From contig NZ_JARKMZ010000028.1 in the NCBI RefSeq assembly GCF_029360775.1, forward strand, positions 434,001-498,000: a stretch of DNA of 64,000 bases. The letters run 5' to 3'. Made by a program: the position numbers and the translations under genes. The stretch comes from Daejeonella sp. H1SJ63. Lineage in GTDB: Bacteria; Bacteroidota; Bacteroidia; Sphingobacteriales; Sphingobacteriaceae. The notes below the pieces were generated by a model, which did not search any database, was not told the DNA's origin, and saw only the letters and a list, made by a program, of their open reading frames with translations. Below are positions 45,101 through 54,700 of the stretch, one piece after another. The number at the start of each line of letters is the position of its first letter. The first letter of the stretch is position 1.

Positions 45101-45565
45101 ACTGGCACCAATATTAGTCCCTTTAATTTTTACCGATACACCAATTAATGGTTCACCCTGGCTATCGGTCACCTTTCCGCTTACTACAATATCGGCTTTA
45201 GAAGATTCAGTCTTTTGAATCGCTATAAGCTCGTTGTTGATAAATTGATAACCGAGCCCTGAGTTTTTCAGTAATTCCTTTAATGTATGTTCAATACTGG
45301 CATCTTCAAGATTAACAGATACTTTTTTCTTTATCTCATCCAGATTCTGATTATACAGAAATCTGTAAGAAGATTGTTCTTCAATCTGGCTTATTGCATG
45401 AGCTATTGCTGATTTATTTACCTTTAGATTAATTTTGTTCTGTGAAAATACTGTGGCTGAAGCACTTATCGAAAACAGAAGTGCCAAAATTGCAGTTAGA
45501 TTCATACTAATAAGAACAAGATTAGAAGAGAACGATTTTCTTGAAATCGTAAAAAAACTTTTCAT
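42182..45565 (-). CDS. SusC/RagA-family TonB-dependent transporter with STN domain (set 2)
   Basis: A 1127-residue outer-membrane receptor. Signal sequence ends near SASATVFSQ; an STN domain follows (AISQIEEQSSYRFLYNQNL), then the carboxypeptidase-regulatory-like VSGKVTDSQGEPLIGVSVK, plug (VVVVGYGIQKKATLTGSV, ILRIRGMNTLNNN, LIVVDGIPG) and barrel ending IVNGGLSVTF. It belongs to the more common SusC branch (VGYG motif), unlike sets 1 and 3 (VTALG / VTAFG), so its ligand probably differs. Confidence 0.95.
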   Translation of the reverse strand: MKSFFTISRKSFSSNLVLISMNLTAILALLFSISASATVFSQNKINLKVNKSAIAHAISQIEEQSSYRFLYNQNLDEIKKKVSVNLEDASIEHTLKELLKNSGLGYQFINNELIAIQKTESSKADIVVSGKVTDSQGEPLIGVSVKIKGTNIGASTDINGEFSISTPENATLIFSYLGFETYEIRFSGQTRLSVMLNPANSQLDEVVVVGYGIQKKATLTGSVTSVKGSEILQSPTINVSNSLAGRLPGLVAVTPSSEPGADRTILRIRGMNTLNNNDPLIVVDGIPGRSLDRLDPSTIESISVLKDASAAIYGAQAANGVILVTTKRGKIGAPSITASFNQGYGRPTRLPEMADAPTYATMVNEIAYYKNPGGYTPVYSDKQIQTFADGSDPWNYPNTDWFKEVLKPWSGQNYLNTSVSGGSESVKYLISLGKTGQEGFYYNSGTKYNQYDFRTNLDGKINKNISLTFDVAGRTEDRNYPTRSAGSIFRMVMRGKPTMTAYWPNGVPGPDIEYGDNPVVVSTKATGYDHDKRYVVNSNIRLNVKIPWVKGLSLTGNAAVDKNFRFQKTWQTPWYLYSFNGFDANNQPILQKSKRGFDSPALTLRTEDNQNILLNGLINYETKFLTDHNINFLAGVEKITGRGDNYSAYRKNFTSPLLDQMFAGATDQFMSNDGRAYSQARLNYFGRVNYDYKQKYLAEFVWRYQGSYIFPKESRFGFFPGISLGYRISEEKFWKDKIAAVNSLKLRASWGQTGNDQIDEYQYLAMYGLGGIRAQTWNPALTFITNGNVENPALYETVLPNKEVTWEVANQANIGFDATLLNDKISVTADYFNYTRSQILWFRNASVPSSTGIQLPRENIGKVGNKGFDFSVGYNGKAGELSYQFGINGGYQKNKVLFWDEPAGAPDYQRTTGRPMFSNIYYNAMGIFKDQAAIDKYPHLSNARPGDVIFEDYNKDGKITVDDRVRFNKNTTPTLNGGFTMNLRYKAFDFAALVQGAAGAIQYISTESGEIGNFLKDFADNRWTPQNPDASGPRTFNRGNEYWVGQSNTFWVHKTDYLRLKNLELGYSIPSSMIRRAGLKNLRVYINGYNLLTYSPDLKDFDPELGSGSGQGYPLQKIVNGGLSVTF

Positions 45566-45632
45566 ACTTTTGAATTAGGTTAAATTAAATAATCCAACTT
45601 TTCGCAGGGTTGGGGTTTTTGTTTAATCGATC

Positions 45633-45664
45633 ATAACGGAGCATGCGTCAACATTCTCCGTTAT
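45633..45664 (-). promoter_or_regulatory. Hairpin between fecR and susC (set 2)
   Basis: ATAACGGAG and CTCCGTTAT pair over 9 bp. An inner ATG/CAT pairing with loop TTGACG extends the stem after one mismatch. It lies about 70 bp before the SusC start on the minus strand, matching the hairpin position in the other two sets. Confidence 0.6.
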
Positions 45665-45684
45665 TTATTTATATCGGGTATAAC

Positions 45685-46773
45685 TTATTCAAGTGATCTA
45701 ATAAATATTTCACGTCCTTGTATATTAAAATTGAATGCACCTACTTTTTGAAGGGCATTAAATGCCTGTTCTGCAGTTTCTTTCTCAAAGGAGCCATTAA
45801 ATGTTAATGCTTTCACATCATCATCTTCAAACTCTATTTTAACATTATACCAGCGCTCGAGTTTTCCGGCTAATTCTTCAAATGTTTCACCCCTAAACTC
45901 AACTCTGTTGTAAATCCATGCTGTTTCAATTCGCTCCGTCTCTTGAAGTTTCGCATCCAGGTTAACCAGTTCGTAGGTTTTATCTGGTGCAGATTTCTCA
46001 GTTTTTGATGGCTCTTTCTGGGGGATGATAAGCTTCTGATTGGGGACAAGAAAAACAGATGGCTTAGCTTTATTTGTATTATCTGTTACCTCGATTTGGC
46101 CATGCAGAAGGGTTGCTTCTATATTTTTGTCTCCCTGATAATATTTAACATTAAATACGGTACCATGTACTATAATGTCAATTTTCCCGGCATGAACAAT
46201 AAAAGGTCTGTCTTTTTGCTTTACTACATCAAAAAATGCTTCACCATCCAAGCGTACTTCGCGTTGTGTACCCGAGAATTCATAATCGTAGTATAGTTTG
46301 GAGCCCCCATTAAGCCAAACAGTGGTACCATCAGATAAAAGTACCTTACTTCTGCTGCCATTTTGAGCTGAAATAACTTGTTCTTCGGCAGTATTTACTT
46401 CTTGTTTTGATTTGCCTATAAAAAGTACCACAGCCACAGCCACAGAAGCTGCACAAGTATATATTAATCTTTTTGAAAATAGCCGTTGAATAAAGGGCTG
46501 TAGATTTCTTTGTGATATTTTATTGGCGTTTTGACGATCAATCTCTGCTTTACAGATAATTTTTTTGAAAAGAGTTTCTTCATTATTTTCTTCCTCTAAA
46601 ACATCGTCCTGAGTAAAACTCTTATTCCAGAGTTTTTTTAACAAGGAATACCGATGATTCAGATGCAGATCAAGTTTTAGTAGGGAGTGTAACTCTTTTT
46701 GTTCATCAGCAGAGATTTCACCGCTCAATGAGCGACCCATCATTATCCATATTTTATCATTGCTGTCTATCAT
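45685..46773 (-). CDS. FecR-type anti-sigma factor (set 2)
   Basis: A 362-residue inner-membrane anti-sigma factor. Cytoplasmic N terminus (DEQKELHSLLKLDLHLNHRY), a transmembrane helix at about 106-122 (YTCAASVAVAVVLFIG), FecR domain with LSDGTTVWLNGGSKL and VRLDGEAFFDVVKQKDRPF, and a C-terminal DUF4974-like FEELAGKLERWYNVKIEF. It should bind the sigma factor encoded 60 bp upstream and be controlled by the STN domain of the set-2 SusC. Confidence 0.92.
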   Translation of the reverse strand: MIDSNDKIWIMMGRSLSGEISADEQKELHSLLKLDLHLNHRYSLLKKLWNKSFTQDDVLEEENNEETLFKKIICKAEIDRQNANKISQRNLQPFIQRLFSKRLIYTCAASVAVAVVLFIGKSKQEVNTAEEQVISAQNGSRSKVLLSDGTTVWLNGGSKLYYDYEFSGTQREVRLDGEAFFDVVKQKDRPFIVHAGKIDIIVHGTVFNVKYYQGDKNIEATLLHGQIEVTDNTNKAKPSVFLVPNQKLIIPQKEPSKTEKSAPDKTYELVNLDAKLQETERIETAWIYNRVEFRGETFEELAGKLERWYNVKIEFEDDDVKALTFNGSFEKETAEQAFNALQKVGAFNFNIQGREIFIRSLE

Positions 46774-46832
46774 TAAGCAGGAGGCTCTTTTTAATAAAGA
46801 CAGCAGAATGAACGAAATCTACTAAAAGGATT

Positions 46833-47438
46833 TTATTTTTTTTTCTCTGTAAGCTGAGAAACTTTATTTCCGGATTGGATATTTAAAGCAGCGCATAATC
46901 GCTTAACCGCAATTGCCATTTGTGTGTCGATAGTGTTTACGGAAATATTAAGGATCTCTGAAACTTCCTTATATTGCAATTGGTCTTCTCTTACCAATTG
47001 AAATATAAGCTTACAGCGCGGCGGTAAAGATTCTATTGCGCTTTGAACCGATTGCATTAATTCTGAAGTAACCAATAGATCATGCGGAGTATTATTTTCT
47101 GAATGAACATCGTATTCAGTAACTTCTAATAATTCAGTAACCACTCTTCGTGCTTCCTGAGAAAGGGCATTTAAAGATTGGTGTTTTACAGAGGTGTATA
47201 AATAAACCTTCAGGTTTTTAATCTGAGTTACATTTTCACGGTTATACCATAGTTTTACAAAAACATCCTCTACTATTTCTTCAGCCAGTTCTTTAAACTC
47301 AGTATAATTCCTGGAGAATGATATTAATTTTTTATGATAATGATTGTAAATCTTTTCAAAGGCTTGTTCATTGCCTTCTGAAACCAATTGCTGATATTCA
47401 GGCAAGCAATCAGGGAAAGGTTTTTTATATAACTTCAT
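46833..47438 (-). CDS. ECF-type RNA polymerase sigma factor (set 2)
   Basis: A 201-residue sigma-70 ECF regulator. Region 2: AFEKIYNHYHKKLISFSRNY and LAEEIVEDVFVKLWYNRE. Region 4: LPPRCKLIFQLVREDQLQYKEVSE has been read as ending in the helix-turn-helix ILNISVNTIDTQMAIAVKRL. It is the first gene of the only minus-strand operon. About 630 bp of gene-free DNA separates it from the divergent nagA, and an IS982 fragment lies in that gap. Confidence 0.92.
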   Translation of the reverse strand: MKLYKKPFPDCLPEYQQLVSEGNEQAFEKIYNHYHKKLISFSRNYTEFKELAEEIVEDVFVKLWYNRENVTQIKNLKVYLYTSVKHQSLNALSQEARRVVTELLEVTEYDVHSENNTPHDLLVTSELMQSVQSAIESLPPRCKLIFQLVREDQLQYKEVSEILNISVNTIDTQMAIAVKRLCAALNIQSGNKVSQLTEKKK

Positions 47439-48069
47439 AATTGAAATTACTCCAAATTAACACTCTGAGAATTGAAGAGATTTGTTGGTAATCTTTGAAC
47501 ATTTCTCATTGTTTAAAATTTGCCAGCTTCTGTAATATCAATGTTACTGATTTAACATTAGGTTTCAAAATTTCTTTTCCCCCCAATTTATATAGCCAAT
47601 GCCAGAATCATAGTAGTTTAATGCCGTGTTAAAAGCCCTGGGTTTTAGGGAAGAAATATTTTGTGCGGCGGCTACAATTTGCAAACCTGAGTTCTATTAA
47701 TCAAAAAGTATATAATTGCTTTGTTTTTACAGTTTCGTACCTGATATATGGGGCTGATTTGCGTCTGATAAAATATTTCAGACAAAATAGTGATGTAGGG
47801 GAAATAATCAGAATTGTTAAACCATAATCAGATTTTTCTCCGGATATGGCTTTAGTAGGAACTATAACATATTGATGAAAACAACCAAATTAGCTTATAT
47901 CAATATATATTTATCATCAATAGGACATTTTATATTTTATGAGTCATAATAAATGTAGCTGTTTCTTTAATTTTTGAAACACAAAGTTTACAAACCAAAA
48001 CACATAATAAATAATTAGGTTCTGTTATTTTTCTAATTTAGGCAATCTGAATAACAGACAGTAAATCGT
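47439..48069. other. Divergent intergenic region between sigma factor (set 2) and nagA
   Basis: About 630 bp with no gene. It must hold promoters for both directions, but no clear Bacteroidota promoter pair was found. The one recognisable item is the IS982 end fragment listed separately. The part next to nagA is very AT-rich. Confidence 0.6.
47686..47745 (-). mobile_element. IS982 right-end remnant (60 bp)
   Basis: These 60 bp match the reverse complement of the right end of the intact IS982 at 56 of 60 positions by my count, beginning with the inverted-repeat tip (CCTGAGTTCTATTAATC) and then losing similarity abruptly after CGTACCTGAT. The tip points left, towards the minus-strand operon. 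The rest of this copy is gone. Confidence 0.85.
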
Positions 48070-49257
48070 ATGGAAAGAGTATTAAAAATACACAATGGTA
48101 AAATTTTAACTCCCTACAGAATATTTGAGGGAACAGTGATTGTTGAGGGATCAAAAATCCGTGAAGTTGTTGAAGGGAATATAGAAGTGGCGGGGGCTAC
48201 AGAGATTGATGCAAAAGGCAAATATATTTCTCCGGGCTTTATTGATATTCACGTTCATGGTGGCGGTGGGCATGATTTTATGGATGGCTCAGAAGAGGCA
48301 TTCCTTAAGATTGCAGAAACACATGCCAAATATGGCACTACAGGCTTAATGCCAACCACTCTGACCAGTGAGTTGGATGAATTATACAATACACTTGAAT
48401 TATACAAGCAGGCAGATAAGAATAATACCAAGGGAGCACAATTTTTAGGGATGCATCTTGAGGGGCCTTATTTTGCAATGACTCAGCGTGGTGCTCAGGA
48501 TCCAAGATATATCAGGAATCCGGATCCAAAAGAGTACATGGATATTCTTTCACGTTCGTCAGATATCAAGAGATGGAGTGCTGCACCTGAATTAAAGGGG
48601 GCAATTGAATTTGGGAATCATCTAAGATCCAAGGGAATTCTTGTTGCAATGGCTCATACTGATGCGATCTATGAGGAAGCTTTGGAAGCATTTGAAGCCG
48701 GATTTACGCTTGCAACACATTTCTATTCATGCATGTCGGGGGTTTCTCGCCGAAATTGTTTCCGTTATGCGGGAGTGATTGAAACAGCCTACCTCCTTGA
48801 TGAGATGGATGTTGAAATTATTGCTGATGGAATTCACCTTCCTGCACCATTGCTCAAATTGATTTATAAAATCAAAGGTCCTGACCGTATTGCACTGATT
48901 ACTGATTCTATGCGTGCTGCAGGCATGCCTCCGGGAGACAGTATTCTGGGCAGCAAGCACAACGGACTTAAAGTTCTTGTTGAAGATGGTGTAGCGAAAT
49001 TACCTGATCGCAAATCTTTTGCAGGAAGTGTTGCTACATGTGATCGCCTGGTTCGTAACATGATCAATATGGCTGATGTTCCATTACTTGAAGCAGTGAA
49101 AATGGCAGCTCAAACCCCGGCAAATATATTGGGACTTGGTTCTTCTAAAGGATCAATCATCACCGGAAAAGATGCTGATATTATCATTTTTGACGATAAC
49201 ATCAATATAAGTACCACCATTGTGGGAGGAAGAGTGATATATAATAAAGAGAACTAA
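48070..49257 (+). CDS. nagA: N-acetylglucosamine-6-phosphate deacetylase
   Basis: A 395-residue cytoplasmic amidohydrolase that removes acetate from GlcNAc-6-phosphate. The metal site is complete: H61-x-H63 (IDIHVHGGGG), E131 (HLEGPY), H196 (AMAHTD), H217 (ATHFYSC) and catalytic D279 (ITDSMRA). The HxH is of the two-metal (Bacillus-like) type. It is followed after 26 bp by the deaminase gene and then a sugar transporter, forming an aminosugar operon. No GlcNAc kinase is in the window; it must be elsewhere. Confidence 0.92.
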   Translation: MERVLKIHNGKILTPYRIFEGTVIVEGSKIREVVEGNIEVAGATEIDAKGKYISPGFIDIHVHGGGGHDFMDGSEEAFLKIAETHAKYGTTGLMPTTLTSELDELYNTLELYKQADKNNTKGAQFLGMHLEGPYFAMTQRGAQDPRYIRNPDPKEYMDILSRSSDIKRWSAAPELKGAIEFGNHLRSKGILVAMAHTDAIYEEALEAFEAGFTLATHFYSCMSGVSRRNCFRYAGVIETAYLLDEMDVEIIADGIHLPAPLLKLIYKIKGPDRIALITDSMRAAGMPPGDSILGSKHNGLKVLVEDGVAKLPDRKSFAGSVATCDRLVRNMINMADVPLLEAVKMAAQTPANILGLGSSKGSIITGKDADIIIFDDNINISTTIVGGRVIYNKEN

Positions 49258-49283
49258 TATTTACAGAATACAAAAATACCTTC

Positions 49284-50039
49284 ATGAGAGAGATTAAAAA
49301 AGATAAGTTAACCGCTAAAATTTATAGTGGAAGACCCGAGTTAGGAGCTGCAGCTGCAGAAGAACTTACAGCAAGAATTGCTGAATTACTTAAAACAAAA
49401 GAATACGTAAATATAATCTTTGCTTCGGCACCTTCTCAGAACGAGTTTCTTGCTGAATTACTGAAGAAAGATATCGAATGGGGTAGAATCAATGCATTCC
49501 ACATGGATGAATACATTGGTTTAGATCCGGATGCGCCACAGGGATTTGGTAACTTTCTTAAGGACAGACTTTTTAGTTTTGTTAGCTGTCGCACAGTCAA
49601 TTATTTAAATGGAAATGAAGCAGATCCACAGGATGAATGTAAAAGATATTCAGACCTGCTGATCAAATATCCAACAGATATCGTTTGTCTGGGCATTGGC
49701 GAAAATACTCATCTGGCATTTAATGATCCTCATGTGGCTGATTTTAATGACCCATTGATCGTTAAGGTTGTTGATCTTGATCAGGCATGTCGTGTTCAGC
49801 AGGTTAATGATGGTTGTTTTGCCGGTATCGATCAGGTCCCAACCCATGCATTGACTATTACAATGCCGGCTTTGTTTAAATCAACTTATGCCATTGCAAT
49901 TGTACCGGGTAAATTTAAAGCGGATGCAATTTACCATACCATTAACAGTGAAATCAGTGAGAATTATCCCTCAACGATTCTTAGAAGACATGATCATGCC
50001 ATCTTATTTATTGACGAAGACAGTGCATCCAAATTATAA
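49284..50039 (+). CDS. nagB: Glucosamine-6-phosphate deaminase (NagB family)
   Basis: A 251-residue cytoplasmic isomerase/deaminase predicted to turn glucosamine-6-phosphate into fructose-6-phosphate and ammonia. Catalytic segments: D75 (FHMDEYIGL) and N141-T-H143 (GIGENTHLAFNDP). The Asp of E. coli NagB is Asn here, as in some Gram-positive enzymes, and the usual Gly of GENGH is Thr. The family also includes 6-phosphogluconolactonase, but position after nagA and the full DEYIGL motif favour the deaminase. The gene is 26 bp from nagA and 95 bp from the transporter. Confidence 0.85.
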   Translation: MREIKKDKLTAKIYSGRPELGAAAAEELTARIAELLKTKEYVNIIFASAPSQNEFLAELLKKDIEWGRINAFHMDEYIGLDPDAPQGFGNFLKDRLFSFVSCRTVNYLNGNEADPQDECKRYSDLLIKYPTDIVCLGIGENTHLAFNDPHVADFNDPLIVKVVDLDQACRVQQVNDGCFAGIDQVPTHALTITMPALFKSTYAIAIVPGKFKADAIYHTINSEISENYPSTILRRHDHAILFIDEDSASKL

Positions 50040-50134
50040 GATAAATTAGGACTGAACAATTAAAATAATATATTTAGAAAATTAAGACTTTAAGGTCGGG
50101 ATTAAACGGAAACCTAGGATTAACAAAAAATAAA

Positions 50135-51454
50135 ATGAGTAACAACAAAACAGTATCAGTAGGATCTTTAAGTCAGCGTGATACCATAACAGGTATGGTG
50201 ATCATTGCGTTCATGTTCTTCATGTTTGGATTTACATCATGGATCAATGCAATCTTAATTCCGTATTTTAAAATTTCATTCGAGCTTTCACACGTTCAGT
50301 CTTATCTCGTAACATTCGCTTTTTACATTTCTTATTTGCTCTTTTCTGTTCCAGCATCTTATCTCCTGAAAAATGTAGGGTTTAAGAAAGGAATGATGAT
50401 TGGTTTCTGGATCATGTCTACCGGAGCTTTCCTCTTCGTTCCGGCTGCAATAACTATGACTTATGAATTGTTTCTTTTGGGTTTGTTCTCAATCGGTGCC
50501 GGATTAGCCCTGCTTCAGTCGGCCGCTAATCCATACATTACTATTTTAGGTCCTAAAGAAAGTGCTGCTCAGCGTTTCAGTATTATGGGTATCTGTAATA
50601 AAGGAGCAGGAATTCTGGCACCTTTATTATTCGCGGCAGTTATTTTCAAAGCAACAGACAGTGCGATGCTGGATAATATCAGCTCCATGACTCAGGCAGA
50701 AAAAGATACTGTCTTCCATGAACTGATTCAGAGGGTTATTGTTCCTTATGCATGTGTCGGTACATTCCTGTTTCTGATTGGTTTGTTTATTCGCTATTCA
50801 CCGCTTCCTGAGATTGATACAGAGCACGAAAGCGAAGAGTTAGCACAGGCTAATTCATCTAAAACGAGTATTATGCAATTTCCTCATCTTGTATTAGGAG
50901 CATTTGCAATATTTCTGCACGTAGGAACTCAGGTAATTTCTATCGATACGGTGATTAGTTACGCAGCAACTATGAACCTGAATCTTATCGAAGCGAAGGT
51001 GTTTCCTTCATATACTTTAACCGCTCAGATTTGCGCATATCTGGTTGGTATATTTTTTATTCCAAAATTTCTCTCTCAGTTAACAGCGTTAAAAGTTAGT
51101 ACGATATTTGGAGCTATCCTCACCCTTCTCATTATTTACGCAAAAGGAGATGTAACATTCCTTGGTCATACCAATGATATTTCCCTTTGGTTTGTAGTAA
51201 TGCTTGGTCTTGCAAATTCTTTGGTTTGGGCAGGTATCTGGCCATTGGCTTTAGATGGTCTGGGACGTTTTACCAAGGTAGGTGCTTCCCTGATGGTGAT
51301 GGGTTTGGCAGGTAATGCAATACTTCCATTGATTTACGGATACTTTGTTGATGTGTTAGATGCACGTCATGCATATTGGGTATTGTTTCCATGCTATATG
51401 TATCTCATATTTTATGCGTTCCGAGGCTATCGCTTACGCAAATGGACCAGTTAA
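50135..51454 (+). CDS. Sugar MFS transporter (FucP/NagP-like)
   Basis: A 439-residue inner-membrane symporter with about 12 helices, of the fucose/glucose/N-acetylglucosamine proton-symporter branch. Recognisable segments: FMFGFTSWINAILIPYFK in helix 1, LLQSAANPYITILGP in helix 4, ICNKGAGILAPLL, and GLANSLVWAGIWPLALDGLG near the end. Placed after nagA and nagB, its likely cargo is GlcNAc or a related monomer released in the periplasm. This is inferred from context; the sequence alone does not separate sugars. Confidence 0.88.
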   Translation: MSNNKTVSVGSLSQRDTITGMVIIAFMFFMFGFTSWINAILIPYFKISFELSHVQSYLVTFAFYISYLLFSVPASYLLKNVGFKKGMMIGFWIMSTGAFLFVPAAITMTYELFLLGLFSIGAGLALLQSAANPYITILGPKESAAQRFSIMGICNKGAGILAPLLFAAVIFKATDSAMLDNISSMTQAEKDTVFHELIQRVIVPYACVGTFLFLIGLFIRYSPLPEIDTEHESEELAQANSSKTSIMQFPHLVLGAFAIFLHVGTQVISIDTVISYAATMNLNLIEAKVFPSYTLTAQICAYLVGIFFIPKFLSQLTALKVSTIFGAILTLLIIYAKGDVTFLGHTNDISLWFVVMLGLANSLVWAGIWPLALDGLGRFTKVGASLMVMGLAGNAILPLIYGYFVDVLDARHAYWVLFPCYMYLIFYAFRGYRLRKWTS

Positions 51455-51702
51455 ATCATTAATTTTCAATTCATTTAATGCTTAATTGTATCCTTATGGG
51501 TTGATATGGTAACGTACCCGTTTTTAAAGCCATTACAACTGATTTGATGAGTTTATATTCAGCTTTGATTTTGAATAATAGAAAAGTATAAGAATTTGAT
51601 ATAATCTTTTTTACGATGAAACCATCACGATTTTGCCAAAACCCGCAGGGGGTATGATGATTAAATCATGATCAATTCATCACCATTAAAAAAAATAAAC
51701 GG

Positions 51703-54700
51703 ATGAAAAACCTATTATGTTTATTAAGCCTTGTAACCGGATTTAGTGCAAATTCAGTTCTGGCTCAAACTGCAAATTCGCAACAGGTAGCCATTGAGCC
51801 CTGGTCATATTCAGAAAATTTTGAAGACAGGGAACTTGGAGCATGGGCATCTTATCCGCATTGGCAGGATATTGCTTATAACCAGGATTTCAGACCCAAA
51901 GAGATGGTATCCGGAGATCCTAATATATCTGTTGTTCAGAAGGTAACGGCTTTTACAAATGTTGATGCGTATGCAGGTGCTCAAAAGCTTCTGGATATGT
52001 ATCTTGTTCCGGGCGCTAAGTTGAATTTCAGATTTTACTTAAAGTCAAATACGCCGTCAGAGTTTTATAAAGTAAGATTTGCAGCCGGAGATCTGGGTAA
52101 AATCGAATATACGATCAGCAATCCTGAACGAAATAAATGGGTTAATGCATCAGTAAGTTTTGAGGATCTGCTTAAAGCAAATCCGAAAATTTCAGGAATG
52201 GATAAGGTTAGGATTTATGCCCTTGCATTTATTGCTAAATTCCCGATGGCAGATCCGGCAATGCCTATTTATTTTGGGATAGATGATATTGCATTCGCTG
52301 CTGCCCGTGAAACTGCTTTCCGTTTCAATACTCCAGAGATGTATAAACTGCCTGAATACGCACAGTATATACCAAAGAAACATTATTTCGCAGGAGATAA
52401 TTTTGTGCTGAATGGTCAGTGGCCGCTGGATGCAAAAAAGGTAAGTGTCGAGATCTTTTCTTTTGCAGATCAAAAGAAATCATTTTATAAAGCTGATCTG
52501 GTGAAAAATGGTTCAGACTGGAGTTTGAAGCCATTGAAGCTTAATTTTCCGGTAGGACTTTACCTGGCTAAGCTAAATGCAAGCAATGGTACTTCAGGTA
52601 TTGCCACTACAGAGTTTACAATTCATATTGCTCCGGCAAATATGGCCGGAAAGCATCCACGTTTATTATTTGATGCCGATAAAAAGAAATTGCTTGATGC
52701 TAAGTTTAAGCAACCTGAATTTGCGAAGGTTTATGATGATATTCTGAAAAATGCAAAGGAACAGAGAGAAAAGATTCCTGTAAATACATTGATCTTTGAT
52801 CTGGATCAGTTTCCTAAAGAAGATTGGTTGCCAACCTGGAATGCCTGGGGTAACAAAATTTATCATACAGGAGAAGCCTTAAGATTAAATGCGAGAGCTT
52901 ATGCATTTCATGGTGATCGTGAGGCAGGTACATATGTGAAAGATGTATTGATTAAACTTTCTTCCTGGCCAAACTGGACACACCCATGGCAAACGAATAG
53001 GGGCAGATACAGCGAACACCGTACCGGTAGCTGGGCACATCGTGTGGCTGAGGCTTATGATCTTACTTACGATTTAATGAGTGCTGATGAAAGCAGGCAG
53101 ATCCGCAAGGCTATCATGGCCAATATTGTAGATGGAGCACATCGTACTTATGTATTTAATGATGATGTAACAGCGGCCACTTCAAACTGGCTGGCAATGA
53201 TTCTTGGTGGTTCATTAATGAATATGGCTTCAGTTTATGCTGACGGGCCGGATACAGAAAACCTTGAGCCATATTTCACCGGCGCGATCATTAAATATAA
53301 CAAATTTATAAACCGTGTAGTGGATCAGAAAGACGGAGCATGGGGTGAAGGATATGGATATAACAGTTATTCCTTCTCTAATATGGCATACAGTTTACCA
53401 TCACTGGATAATGTATTCAAGGTAGATTTAACTGCTCCGCTGGTGGGTAGTTATAACGAATTTATATGGGGCGGATTAATTAAAGATAAACTTTGGTTTG
53501 AATATGGTGATTCAGGAGGCCCGATGGGACCCGCAACATTCTGGAGTTTCCTTCTTGAAAAGAGAAGAGAACCAAGATTAAGCTGGTTCTATAATTTCAT
53601 GAAGAAGGGAGAAAATTATGAGGATGTAATTTTCAACACCAAAGGAATTCAGGAAGATAGTCCGTTTGATGAAAATCCGGTAAAAATATTCCGAGAAGTA
53701 GGAACTACGGTATTTAAAGGTGGATGGGAAAAGGATGATTTCTCATTTGTAATGCGCTCAGGGGCATTCTATAATCATCAGCATATTGATCAGGGAAGTT
53801 TCTGGCTTGCTGATAAAGGAGTGATCTTTATAGAAGAACGTCATTTGAAAAACTCTACTTATTACGATGATCCTATTTATCAGTCTAAATTAATTCAGCC
53901 TGTTGGTCATTCAACGATTTTGATTAATGATAATGAGCAGAGTCAGCGTACCGGAGATCATCTTTACCATGCTCCCGGATTTAACGATCAGGCATACATC
54001 GCAAACTTTCTGGATGGAAAAGACGCTGCATTCTCTGCAGGTAATATTGGTGAATTGTATTTCGACAAAGTAAAGGATCTGAGCAGAAATGTTCTTTTCA
54101 TCAAACCAAGAACTCTATTGATGCTTGATACTGCTGTTCCGTCTGATCAAGATGCAAAAGTTACATTATTGTATCAGACTGCTGAGCTTGAGCATATCAA
54201 GGCGGGAAATGATGTTTCTAACATTACTAAAAAGGGGGTGACCTTAAACATTATGCACCTTGCTCCAAAGGCTGTTGAAACTAAAGCTGTTGAAACCCCT
54301 CATTATCTTTATACCCTTCAGCGTGAGCGTCACCTGAAGAAAGAAGGAATGCTTACAGTTTCTGCAAGCACAAAGAATAAACAGCCACTGGTTATTGCCA
54401 ATCTCTTAACCACCGATGGAAGTAACGGGGTTTCGGAAGTAATAACTGAAGAAGGAAATGGATTTGTGAGTGGTGTGGCATCGGGTAAAAAGTTTGCTTT
54501 CAGTACTAAACCAGGCAATACTTATCAGGCAGCAGGTATGGAAACAGATGCTGCAGCAATTACCTGGTCTGATGACAGAATCTTCCTGGCACTTGTTTCA
54601 ACTTTTAGAAGTAAAGATGGTTCAAAAGTAATCAGCTCAAGCAGTCCGGTGAGTTTGGAGATTTCTTCAGAAGGGATCAAATATGGCAGCAATGCATCAG

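Noticed and set aside
49701-49712. Asn in place of the E. coli NagB active-site Asp as evidence of inactivity
   Set aside because: Asn at this position is found in working NagB enzymes of other bacteria as far as I recall; His and the DEY motif are intact.
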